Below, piece by piece: positions 1 through 5,258 of a stretch of 8,646 nt of DNA. The notes below the pieces were generated by a model, which saw nothing but the letters and a program-made list of their open reading frames with translations, was not told the DNA's origin and made no database searches. Location of the stretch: assembly GCA_004376785.1 (NCBI GenBank), contig SOIY01000033.1:1-8646 (forward strand), given 5' to 3'. This stretch comes from Candidatus Stahliibacteriota bacterium (lineage in GTDB: Bacteria > Hydrothermota > Tepidihabitantia > SM23-42). How positions within the stretch are numbered: position 1 is the stretch's first letter; each line of letters starts with the position of its first letter. The position numbers were made by a program, and so were the translations under genes.

Positions 1-68
1 AATAACATATTAAGTCAACCCCCACACCAATTATTGTAATAAACTATCCATAATATGCTTTTTGCTTT

Positions 69-120
69 AATGAACGCATCATTTACGAAACGAAGTGAAC
101 ATAAATGATATGCGTGAATT
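69..120. repeat. Bulged hairpin in the 5' intergenic region
   Basis: Bases 74-79 (ACGCAT) pair with 110-115 and bases 80-85 pair with 102-107, with a 2-nt bulge at 108-109 and a 16-nt loop. Outside two mismatches, AAT (69-71) pairs again with ATT (118-120). The pairing is seen directly; a role as a small RNA, a REP-like unit or the edge of a mobile element is only inference. It lies in the gene-free stretch 1-319, in which I see no coding potential. Confidence 0.6.
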
Positions 121-121
121 A

Positions 122-230
122 ACCCCGCACCTTGTTTTGCTTAATGTGTACGCATTAATTACGCATTCTGTAAAACCCAGGGAATATATAGTGGTTTATC
201 TGCATACTTATGCCGAACAAGGTGCGGGGT
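122..230. repeat. 15-bp perfect inverted repeat pair bounding 109 bp
   Basis: ACCCCGCACCTTGTT at 122-136 is the exact reverse complement of 216-230. A looser similarity continues outward (GAATT near each side). A degenerate third version (AACCCC..CACC) may lie at about 18-31. A short non-coding segment with terminal inverted repeats looks like a miniature transposable element (MITE) or a RAYT/REP-type relic, but no target-site duplication is evident and no transposase is present. The identity of the element is unknown. Confidence 0.55.
141..158. promoter_or_regulatory. 18-bp near-perfect palindrome (operator-like dyad)
   Basis: TTAATGTGTACGCATTAA reads the same on both strands except for one base pair. 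It is followed at once by a second TACGCATT (160-167), a direct copy of 149-156 with an 11-nt period. The ACGCAT word also occurs in the hairpin at 74-79 and inverted at 110-115. This would suit a dimeric DNA-binding protein, but it sits about 160 nt upstream of the lemA promoter and inside the inverted-repeat segment, so it may equally belong to that element. Confidence 0.35.
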
Positions 231-243
231 CAAATTCGACTAA

Positions 244-276
244 TTGTTTTTTCTGCGCTAGAACTTGAAAAAACAA
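244..276. repeat. 10-bp perfect AT-rich inverted repeat
   Basis: Bases 244-253 (TTGTTTTTTC) are exactly complementary to 267-276, leaving a 13-nt loop. The stem is nearly all A-T pairs, so its stability is doubtful. It lies between the 15-bp inverted repeat element and the heptamer array upstream of lemA. No function can be assigned. Confidence 0.5.
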
Positions 277-283
277 AGTCTCA

Positions 284-311
284 TTTTAACTTTTTACTTT
301 TTACTTTTAAC
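284..311 (+). repeat. Four tandem 7-bp units upstream of the lemA promoter
   Basis: The units are TTTTAAC, TTTTTAC, TTTTTAC, TTTTAAC at 284, 291, 298 and 305. The array ends 8 nt before the -35 box of the lemA promoter. Heptamer arrays recall the short tandemly repeated repetitive (STRR) sequences known from cyanobacteria, though the unit differs. Its closeness to the promoter could be chance. Confidence 0.6.
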
Positions 312-319
312 TTGATCCC

Positions 320-347
320 TTGACAACTTCAGAATTCTGTATAAAAT
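320..347 (+). promoter_or_regulatory. Sigma-70 type promoter of the lemA operon
   Basis: A perfect -35 box TTGACA (320-325) is followed after 16 nt by TAAAAT (342-347). TATAAA at 340-345 is an alternative -10 but would leave only 14 nt. Transcription would start near 354, just before the GGAGG ribosome-binding site (356-360), giving a very short leader. The geometry matches the promoter at 8619-8646, which also has a 16-nt spacer and a short leader. Confidence 0.55.
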
Positions 348-364
348 ATATCAATGGAGGAAAG

Positions 365-904
365 ATGATAATCTTAATAATAATAATACTTTTAGTGATT
401 GCATTTATTGTTATATATAATAGACTCGTTGTTAAAAGGATGCGGGTTGATAATGGATGGGCACAGATCGATGTCCAATTGAAGCGAAGATACGATTTGA
501 TTCCTAACCTGGTTGAGACTGTGAAAGGTTATGCCGCTCATGAAAAAGAGGTCTTGACAAAGGTAACTGAAATGCGCTCAAGGGCAATGGGGGCAACAAA
601 TCCAAAAGAGGCAGCTGAAGCAAATAACATGCTGACTGCAACTCTGAAGTCTCTTTTTGCAGTAGTCGAAAATTATCCACAATTAAAAGCAAATGAGAAT
701 TTCATGAGACTGCAGGAAGAGTTGACAGCTACCGAGAATAAAATTGCGTTTGCCCGGCAGTTTTATAATGATGTAGTAATGGACTACAACGCTACAATTC
801 AAAAATTCCCTCAAACTGTAATCGCTTCATTGTTTAATTTTAAATCTCGCGAATTTTTTGAGGCACCAACAGAGGAGAAAGAAGCAGTTAAGGTTAAATT
901 TTAA
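365..904 (+). CDS. lemA: LemA family membrane-anchored protein
   Basis: LemA family protein of 179 residues, close to the usual family size of about 185. An N-terminal membrane anchor (about residues 1-18, almost all Ile/Leu/Val) is followed by a helical domain. Family hallmarks are visible: a W at 32, RRYDLIPNLVETVKGY (41-56), YPQLKAN (104-110) and ARQFYN (130-135). The start is the ATG at 365, 4 nt behind GGAGG. A TTG at 320 would extend the frame, but it overlaps the -35 box and would add 15 polar residues ahead of the anchor. LemA proteins have no settled biochemical role; they often sit beside HtpX or TPM-domain genes. Here the stop overlaps the htpX start (TAATG), so the two are probably co-translated and may act together at the membrane. 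Confidence 0.93.
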   Translation: MIILIIIILLVIAFIVIYNRLVVKRMRVDNGWAQIDVQLKRRYDLIPNLVETVKGYAAHEKEVLTKVTEMRSRAMGATNPKEAAEANNMLTATLKSLFAVVENYPQLKANENFMRLQEELTATENKIAFARQFYNDVVMDYNATIQKFPQTVIASLFNFKSREFFEAPTEEKEAVKVKF

Positions 905-1812
905 TGGCGGAAACACTATACGATTTAATTGGTGCCAACAAACGCAAAACCATTGTTTTTATCTTAGTCACAAGTATATTCCTTGGAGCAATCGGATATA
1001 TTGTGATACGTGTTCTTAACTGGGGAATTGTCGGCTATATTTTTTTTGCAATTTTCATAATTCTCTATAATGTAATACTCTATTACAATTCTGATAAAAT
1101 AGCAATTTCAACCACAAAATCGGTACCAGCTAATCCTGATGAATTTCGCATGCTGCACAATGTAGTTGACGAGGTTTCTATTGCTGCCGGTATTCCAAAA
1201 CCAAAGGTTTATATTACACCATCCCCGGCTCCTAACGCCTTTGCAACAGGAAGAAATCCCCAAAATGCCTCAGTAGCGGTTACAACAGGTCTTCTTGAGA
1301 TTATGAACAGACAAGAACTTCAGGCGATAATTGCACATGAAATCGCCCATATTAGAAATTACGATATCCTGCTTATGACTGTTGTTGCTGCAATCGGAGG
1401 ATTGATAATACTTTTAAGGGATTTTTTTCTACGTTCCATGTTCTTTGGTGGACGAAGAAAAAGCAGCCGAAAATCAGGTGGCCAGGCAGGATTGATACTT
1501 ATCGTAATTGGACTTGTTTTAGCAATAATTGCTCCAATATTCGTCGGTTTGATCAGAGCTGCAATTTCAAGGCAGCGTGAATATCTTGCCGACGCATCAG
1601 GTGCATATATTACACGTTATCCTCAAGGACTTGCCCAGGCACTTACCAAACTACGTGATGCCCATAAACCTTTGAAACATGCCTCTCAATCAAATGCCCA
1701 TCTTTTTATTGCCAATCCTTTTGGTAAAGATCGAACCGATGTCTCGGGTTTATTCAGTACCCATCCACCGCTTGGAAGCAGAATTGAAAGGTTAAATAGT
1801 TTAGTAATATGA
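904..1812 (+). CDS. htpX: HtpX-like membrane zinc metalloprotease (M48)
   Basis: M48B family protease of the cytoplasmic membrane, which degrades damaged or misassembled membrane proteins in the HtpX/FtsH quality-control system. It has 302 residues, similar to E. coli HtpX. Two N-terminal membrane segments (about 15-37 and 41-61) come first, then the zinc site H145-E146-x-x-H149. Two more hydrophobic segments follow (about 155-172 and 195-216). The third zinc ligand is E226 in the conserved REYLADASGA. The C-terminal STHPPLGSRI motif (about 285-294) is typical of the family. All catalytic residues are present. ATG at 904 overlaps the lemA stop by one base and has no separate strong ribosome-binding site, which suggests coupled translation. 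In Proteobacteria htpX responds to envelope stress; no such operator is recognisable here. Confidence 0.95.
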   Translation: MAETLYDLIGANKRKTIVFILVTSIFLGAIGYIVIRVLNWGIVGYIFFAIFIILYNVILYYNSDKIAISTTKSVPANPDEFRMLHNVVDEVSIAAGIPKPKVYITPSPAPNAFATGRNPQNASVAVTTGLLEIMNRQELQAIIAHEIAHIRNYDILLMTVVAAIGGLIILLRDFFLRSMFFGGRRKSSRKSGGQAGLILIVIGLVLAIIAPIFVGLIRAAISRQREYLADASGAYITRYPQGLAQALTKLRDAHKPLKHASQSNAHLFIANPFGKDRTDVSGLFSTHPPLGSRIERLNSLVI

Positions 1813-2519
1813 TTACTTTACTTTTTCTTATCTGTTTTACCCCGTTGGAAAACAAGTATCCTACAGGGTTTACAATAGGAGAAAAACTTGACTATGTGGC
1901 TAAATTCTCCTTTATAAACCTGGGTAGCATGACCTTAGAGATAAAAGACACACTTACATACAAAGGATTTACGTGTTACGGATTTACATCGATCCTGACC
2001 TCTAATCCCAGTCTCAGCTTTCTTTTTTCCTTGAGTGATACAATAGAAGTGTATGCGAGAACTGAAGATTTATTGCCAATCTATTATGAAGAAAGTATAA
2101 ACGAAGGGAAATATCATAATCATTCAAAACTATTCTTTGACCATGACAGTTTGAATGTTATTTATGATGACTCTTTAAGTTTTGACCTTTTGGAAAAATC
2201 AAGAGATTTACTTAGTTTCTGGTATTTTCTACGTACAATTCCCCTGGAAGTAGGCGATACTATACCGGTGAATATTCATAAATCAAAAGAGAATTATGAA
2301 ATATTATGTTACATAGAAAAAAAGGAGAGGATTAAAACTCCTATAGGTGAATTTAATACGATTCTCGTTTCGCCACAAACAGAAGGAAAAGGAATCTTTG
2401 GTTCGGGTGGGGAAATGGATATCTGGTATTCTGATGATGAAGCACGATATCCTGTTCAGATTAAGGCGAAAATGAAATTTGGCAGTGTCTTGTTTAAACT
2501 CAAGGGGGTAAAAAATTAA
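1809..2519 (+). CDS. DUF3108 domain-containing secreted protein
   Basis: Protein of 236 residues that fits DUF3108. A GEKLDY motif (24-29) opens the domain, a glycine-rich segment FGSGGEMDIWYSDDEARYPV (197-216) carries the family's characteristic W-S-D-D-x-x-R-x-P-V pattern, and it closes with GSVLFKL (225-231). The first 12 residues are hydrophobic (ITLLFLICF) and look like a short signal peptide with its usual positive N-terminus missing, so export is likely but not certain. Function of the family is unknown; members are thought to be periplasmic beta-rich proteins. ATG at 1809 overlaps the htpX stop (ATGA), so it belongs to the lemA operon. Its stop codon overlaps the proposed ATT start of the next gene. 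Confidence 0.8.
   Translation: MITLLFLICFTPLENKYPTGFTIGEKLDYVAKFSFINLGSMTLEIKDTLTYKGFTCYGFTSILTSNPSLSFLFSLSDTIEVYARTEDLLPIYYEESINEGKYHNHSKLFFDHDSLNVIYDDSLSFDLLEKSRDLLSFWYFLRTIPLEVGDTIPVNIHKSKENYEILCYIEKKERIKTPIGEFNTILVSPQTEGKGIFGSGGEMDIWYSDDEARYPVQIKAKMKFGSVLFKLKGVKN
2502..2517 (+). promoter_or_regulatory. Ribosome-binding site and ATT start of the manC-like gene
   Basis: AAGGGGG (2502-2508) can pair with the 16S rRNA tail over seven bases with one G-U pair. Six nt later comes ATT (2515-2517), followed by AAA AAA TTC. An in-frame stop (TAA, 2509-2511) closes the frame just upstream, and no ATG, GTG or TTG occurs between that stop and 2569. ATT is therefore the only plausible initiation codon that keeps the full N-terminus. 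It overlaps the TAA of the DUF3108 gene by one base. Confidence 0.7.
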
Positions 2520-3522
2520 AAAATTCGCTGTAATCTTAGCTGGTGGACGCGGAGAGCGATTCTGGCCCATGAGCCAGCCAGATTTTCCAAAACAGTTTCT
2601 TTCTGTCTTTAATAATGTCCCTCTCATAGTTCAGACTATGAACAGGATTAAAACTTATTTCAAGAAAAATGAGCGGGTGCTGATAATCCCTGCAGAACTC
2701 AAGAAACTTACTTATAAGTATATTGGTAAAGAGTACACAATTATTGAACCAATGCGACGCAATACAGCACCAGCAATTTGCCTAACTGCCATGACACTGA
2801 AACGAGATTATGGTGACGGTGTGCTCCATGTGATGCCTGCTGATCATTTAATTAATCCCAAAAAAAACTTTATTGAAGCTCTGAAGTATGGACAGAAACT
2901 TGCGAAAAAGGGTCATCTTGTTACCTATGGAATAATCCCTAATCGTCCAGAGACAGGTTATGGATATGTAAAAATTGGCAAAGGAATAGGTGTACACAAC
3001 AGAATAAAAGCATTTAAAGGAGAGGGTTTTACAGAAAAGCCTTCTTTAATAAAGGCAAAAAAATACATTAAAACTAAGAAATATTTGTGGAATAGTGGCA
3101 TATTTAGTTTTAGAATAAAAGACATCCTTGAGGAAATGGAAAAATTTATCCCTGAGGTCTATAATGGTGTTATGAATTTTGTGAAAACGAAGAAAAAAAA
3201 GCATTTTCAAAAAATACCTGATATATCAATTGACTATGGTGTTATGGAAAAAAGCAAAAAATTATGCATCGTGAAAAGCAATTTTGTCTGGGATGATGTA
3301 GGTTCATGGCTTGCACTTGAGCGCTACTCTAAAAAAGATAAAAATGGGAATATTCTGATTGGCGATGCAAAGGGTCTTGAAATCAATGACTCAATTATGT
3401 ATACTTACGGTGTACCATTAAAGGCATATGGTATAAAGGGGGTGATTATAGTCGTTAGTCCAAATGGTGTATTAATATGTAAAAAGGAAAAGGCACCGGA
3501 TTTAAAAAAGTTGTTTAGATAA
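2515..3522 (+). CDS. manC: Mannose-1-phosphate guanylyltransferase, ATT start
   Basis: Makes GDP-mannose from mannose-1-phosphate and GTP for surface glycans. With ATT at 2515 read as the start, the protein has 335 residues and begins (M)KKFAVILAGGRGERFWP, the family's nucleotide-binding loop (G10-G11-x-G13-x-R15), followed by FPKQFL (24-29). Other signatures are EPMRRNTAPA (78-87), MPADH (107-111), PNRPETGYGYV (142-152), FTEKP (172-176), WNSGIFSF (192-199), SIDYGVMEK (238-246) and WDDVGSW (259-265). The C-terminal cupin isomerase domain of bifunctional ManC/AlgA is absent, so this is the single-function form. Starting at the first ATG (2569) would delete the catalytic loop, so that model is almost certainly wrong. 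A sequencing error that turned ATG into ATT remains possible. Its substrate could be another hexose phosphate, but the motifs favour mannose. Confidence 0.9.
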   Translation: MKKFAVILAGGRGERFWPMSQPDFPKQFLSVFNNVPLIVQTMNRIKTYFKKNERVLIIPAELKKLTYKYIGKEYTIIEPMRRNTAPAICLTAMTLKRDYGDGVLHVMPADHLINPKKNFIEALKYGQKLAKKGHLVTYGIIPNRPETGYGYVKIGKGIGVHNRIKAFKGEGFTEKPSLIKAKKYIKTKKYLWNSGIFSFRIKDILEEMEKFIPEVYNGVMNFVKTKKKKHFQKIPDISIDYGVMEKSKKLCIVKSNFVWDDVGSWLALERYSKKDKNGNILIGDAKGLEINDSIMYTYGVPLKAYGIKGVIIVVSPNGVLICKKEKAPDLKKLFR

Positions 3523-3583
3523 TAAAAGGAGATTAATAGATTAACGGAGTTATCTTGATTTTATGAGAAAAAAGGAGGATATG

Positions 3584-4189
3584 ATGAAAAAAATACTATT
3601 AATTGGGTGCATTATGTTATTTATATTTTGTGCACCAAGGAAGACCACAGTAGAAACTGAGGGTCTTGAAGAAGTCATTGTTTTCGGTGAGGAAGAAACG
3701 ATCAATGTATCGGAAGAATTAATATTGCCTCAGCCAGTTGATGAAGAGATTGTTGCTCCTCCAGAACCTCCAGAACCTATTATACTACCGCCAGCTGAAG
3801 AAGTTGAGGAAATCACGCTCCCGCCTGTTGTAGAAGAGGAACCTGTTATGCCAACAATACCAGTCGAAGAAACACCTCCTCCAGTAGAATATGCTCAACC
3901 AACAGTAATACCTACGCCAACGACTACACCTCCTGCTCCAAGTCCAGCAAAAGTTTTTGGATTCAGGATTCAGATATTTGCATCAGCAACTGAGAAAAAT
4001 GCATCAAGAGTCGCTGACGACGCTAAAGCAGCGTTTCCTGAAAATACTTATGTTGAATATGTTGCTCCTTATTATAAAGTCCGTGTTGGTGATTGTTTAA
4101 CAAATGAAGATGCCAATGTTCTAAAAAATAAAGCACTGAGATTGGGTTATCGCGGCGCATTTGTAGTCGAAACGATGATTACGCCGTAA
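3584..4189 (+). CDS. Secreted SPOR-domain protein with Pro/Glu-rich linker
   Basis: Protein of 201 residues in three parts. First is a signal sequence (KKILLIGCIMLFIFC, 2-16) that may be lipidated at Cys16, although the preceding FIF is a poor lipobox. Next is a long low-complexity linker rich in Pro, Glu and Val (about 46-122). Last is a SPOR domain (about 125-199) with FGFRIQIFAS, YYKVRVGD (163-170) and a closing LGYRGAFVV. SPOR domains bind denuded glycan strands of septal peptidoglycan, so a role at the division site or in wall anchoring is likely; the linker would span the periplasm. The start at 3584 is 5 nt behind AAAGGAGG (3571-3578); ATG at 3581 (2 nt away) and at 3563 are less suitable. 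It lies 61 nt after the manC-like gene and may be cotranscribed with it. Confidence 0.85.
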   Translation: MKKILLIGCIMLFIFCAPRKTTVETEGLEEVIVFGEEETINVSEELILPQPVDEEIVAPPEPPEPIILPPAEEVEEITLPPVVEEEPVMPTIPVEETPPPVEYAQPTVIPTPTTTPPAPSPAKVFGFRIQIFASATEKNASRVADDAKAAFPENTYVEYVAPYYKVRVGDCLTNEDANVLKNKALRLGYRGAFVVETMITP

Positions 4190-4237
4190 CAGATCATTAT
4201 TGGATTAGGCTAACGAAACCCGTATCATCATACAGGT

Positions 4238-4354
4238 TATCAGGAAACCGAGCTATCAGGAAGTGATTATCAGGATAACATGGCATCAGGTAATAGTAAT
4301 ATCTGATCCTCTGATAATCTGATGTCCTCCATCCTGCTCTCCTGATAATCTGAT
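4238..4354. repeat. TATCAGG / CTGATA repeat cluster between two genes
   Basis: The spacer 4190-4376 is built largely of one short word. TATCAGG occurs at 4238, 4254 and 4268, CATCAGG at 4284, and the reverse-orientation word CTGATA at 4311 and 4342. A 13-nt unit CTGATAATCTGAT is perfectly repeated at 4311-4323 and 4342-4354. GATTATCAGG (4265-4274) is exactly complementary to 4341-4350, so the spacer can fold into a long imperfect hairpin in RNA or single-stranded DNA. It could end transcription of the SPOR gene or be a dispersed genomic repeat. No promoter for rdgB is obvious within it. Confidence 0.7.
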
Positions 4355-4376
4355 ATCTGTATTTTCTTTTTAGCTT

Positions 4377-4946
4377 ATGCTAATAGTGCTTGCTACAAAA
4401 AATCAACACAAGATAAAAGAAATTAAGGAAATATTAGGAGCAGATATCCATTATCAAACCCTGAGTGATTATCTTAATATAGATATAAAAGAGGCAGGCA
4501 GAACCCTGATGGAGAACAGTCTTGCCAAAGCTACATTTACGTTTAAAGTCAGTGGTAAACCATCGCTTGCCGACGACTCAGGTCTCTTTGTTGAAGCACT
4601 CGATGGTGAACCTGGTATTCATTCTTCAAGATATGGTATTGATGACGAACACAGAATTACAAAACTACTTAAAAATTTAGGGACTAAAAAAAACCGGAAG
4701 GCATTATTTAAGGCAGTATTCGTATACTATTATGCCTTAAATAAATATGAAGTATTTGAAGGCGAATGTGCCGGTGAGATTGCATATGAACCATGCGGAA
4801 CAGAAGGCTTTGGTTATGATCCGATATTTATGCCTGGTAAATATAAAAAGACATTTGCCCAACTCGGGCAAAAAGTAAAAAACCGCATCAGTCATCGAAC
4901 AAAAGCTTTGACAAAATTCAAAAAATATTTACAAAGAGATTTCTGA
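4377..4946 (+). CDS. rdgB: XTP/dITP diphosphatase (RdgB/HAM1 family)
   Basis: House-cleaning pyrophosphatase that hydrolyses dITP, ITP and XTP to the monophosphates and so keeps deaminated purines out of DNA and RNA. It has 189 residues, slightly shorter than E. coli RdgB (197). Family motifs are intact: ATKNQHK (6-12), EAGRTLMENSLAKA (39-52), the metal-binding ADDSGL (65-70), PGIHSSRYG (79-87), GFGYDPIF (144-151) and KNRISHR (168-174). ATG at 4377 is the only start that gives the family N-terminus. No ribosome-binding site precedes it; the upstream bases are pyrimidine-rich, so initiation may be leaderless or weak. The gene stands alone between the repeat cluster and a convergent operon, and its stop codon sits inside a hairpin. 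Confidence 0.95.
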   Translation: MLIVLATKNQHKIKEIKEILGADIHYQTLSDYLNIDIKEAGRTLMENSLAKATFTFKVSGKPSLADDSGLFVEALDGEPGIHSSRYGIDDEHRITKLLKNLGTKKNRKALFKAVFVYYYALNKYEVFEGECAGEIAYEPCGTEGFGYDPIFMPGKYKKTFAQLGQKVKNRISHRTKALTKFKKYLQRDF

Positions 4947-4964
4947 AAAAGACCAGAAATCTCT
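4935..4964 (+). terminator. 11-bp hairpin over the rdgB stop codon
   Basis: AGAGATTTCTG (4935-4945) pairs perfectly with 4954-4964 around an 8-nt loop. The rdgB stop TGA (4944-4946) spans the end of the left stem and the loop. There is no clean T-run after the stem (GCAATCTTTCTG), so it may act as an mRNA end-stabilising structure or a weak terminator, not a classic intrinsic one. Confidence 0.5.
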
Positions 4965-4991
4965 GCAATCTTTCTGTTATCACCGTAATCT

Positions 4992-5023
4992 TGAGAGCGA
5001 TGAATACTTATACAGAGCTCTCA
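4992..5023 (-). terminator. Possible end-of-operon hairpin for the leftward operon
   Basis: TGAGAGC (4992-4998) pairs with GCTCTCA (5017-5023) across an 18-nt loop, just past the stop of the DUF167 gene read leftward. There is no T-run on the minus strand after it, so terminator function is uncertain. It occupies the 83-nt gap between convergent genes. Confidence 0.3.
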
Positions 5024-5029
5024 CAAAAA

Positions 5030-5254
5030 TCAACCACATAAAACCTCCACCAGTTTCTCCCTGGAGTGTTCACCTTTAATAATTTTAATTGCTGACTTAT
5101 TCACATTATAATAATCAGCAAGCAGGCTTATCATTTCCTTATTTGCTCTATTTTTAATTGGAGGAGACAGCACCTTTATTTTCAAATAATTCTTATCCAG
5201 TTTTATTATCTCTGATTTCTTTGCCCGGGGAACAACTTTGATCTTTATATACAT
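5030..5254 (-). CDS. DUF167 / YggU family small protein
   Basis: Protein of 74 residues of the DUF167 (YggU, UPF0235) family; members are usually near 75-100 residues, so this is a short version. Visible signature: VVPRAKKSEI (7-16), LKIKVLSPP with N-A-N-like PPIKNRAN (31-38), and GEHSREK (61-67). The family has a solved compact alpha/beta fold but no established function. ATG lies at 5254 (complement of 5252-5254), 4 nt after the wecB stop, with no clear ribosome-binding site of its own, so translation is probably coupled. It is the last gene of the sigma / anti-sigma / wecB operon. A link to that operon's job cannot be inferred from the sequence. Confidence 0.87.
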   Translation of the reverse strand: MYIKIKVVPRAKKSEIIKLDKNYLKIKVLSPPIKNRANKEMISLLADYYNVNKSAIKIIKGEHSREKLVEVLCG

Positions 5255-5258
5255 TCAC

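Noticed and set aside
320..364. TTG-initiated extension of lemA
   Set aside because: It overlaps the -35 and -10 boxes, adds polar residues before a clean membrane anchor, and the ATG at 365 has a good GGAGG site.
504..692. Open frame on the minus strand inside lemA
   Set aside because: It lies fully within a well-supported gene, has no family resemblance and low-complexity Leu/Pro content: an antisense shadow.
2304..2627. Open frame on the minus strand across the DUF3108/manC junction
   Set aside because: It overlaps two conserved genes on the other strand and shows no recognisable motif or ribosome-binding site.
2569..3522. manC-like gene starting at the first ATG
   Set aside because: This would lose the GGxGxR nucleotide-binding loop that is clearly encoded in frame just upstream.
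4238..4354. CRISPR array
   Set aside because: The repeat words are only 7-13 nt, change orientation, and are not separated by equal-length unique spacers; no cas gene is present.
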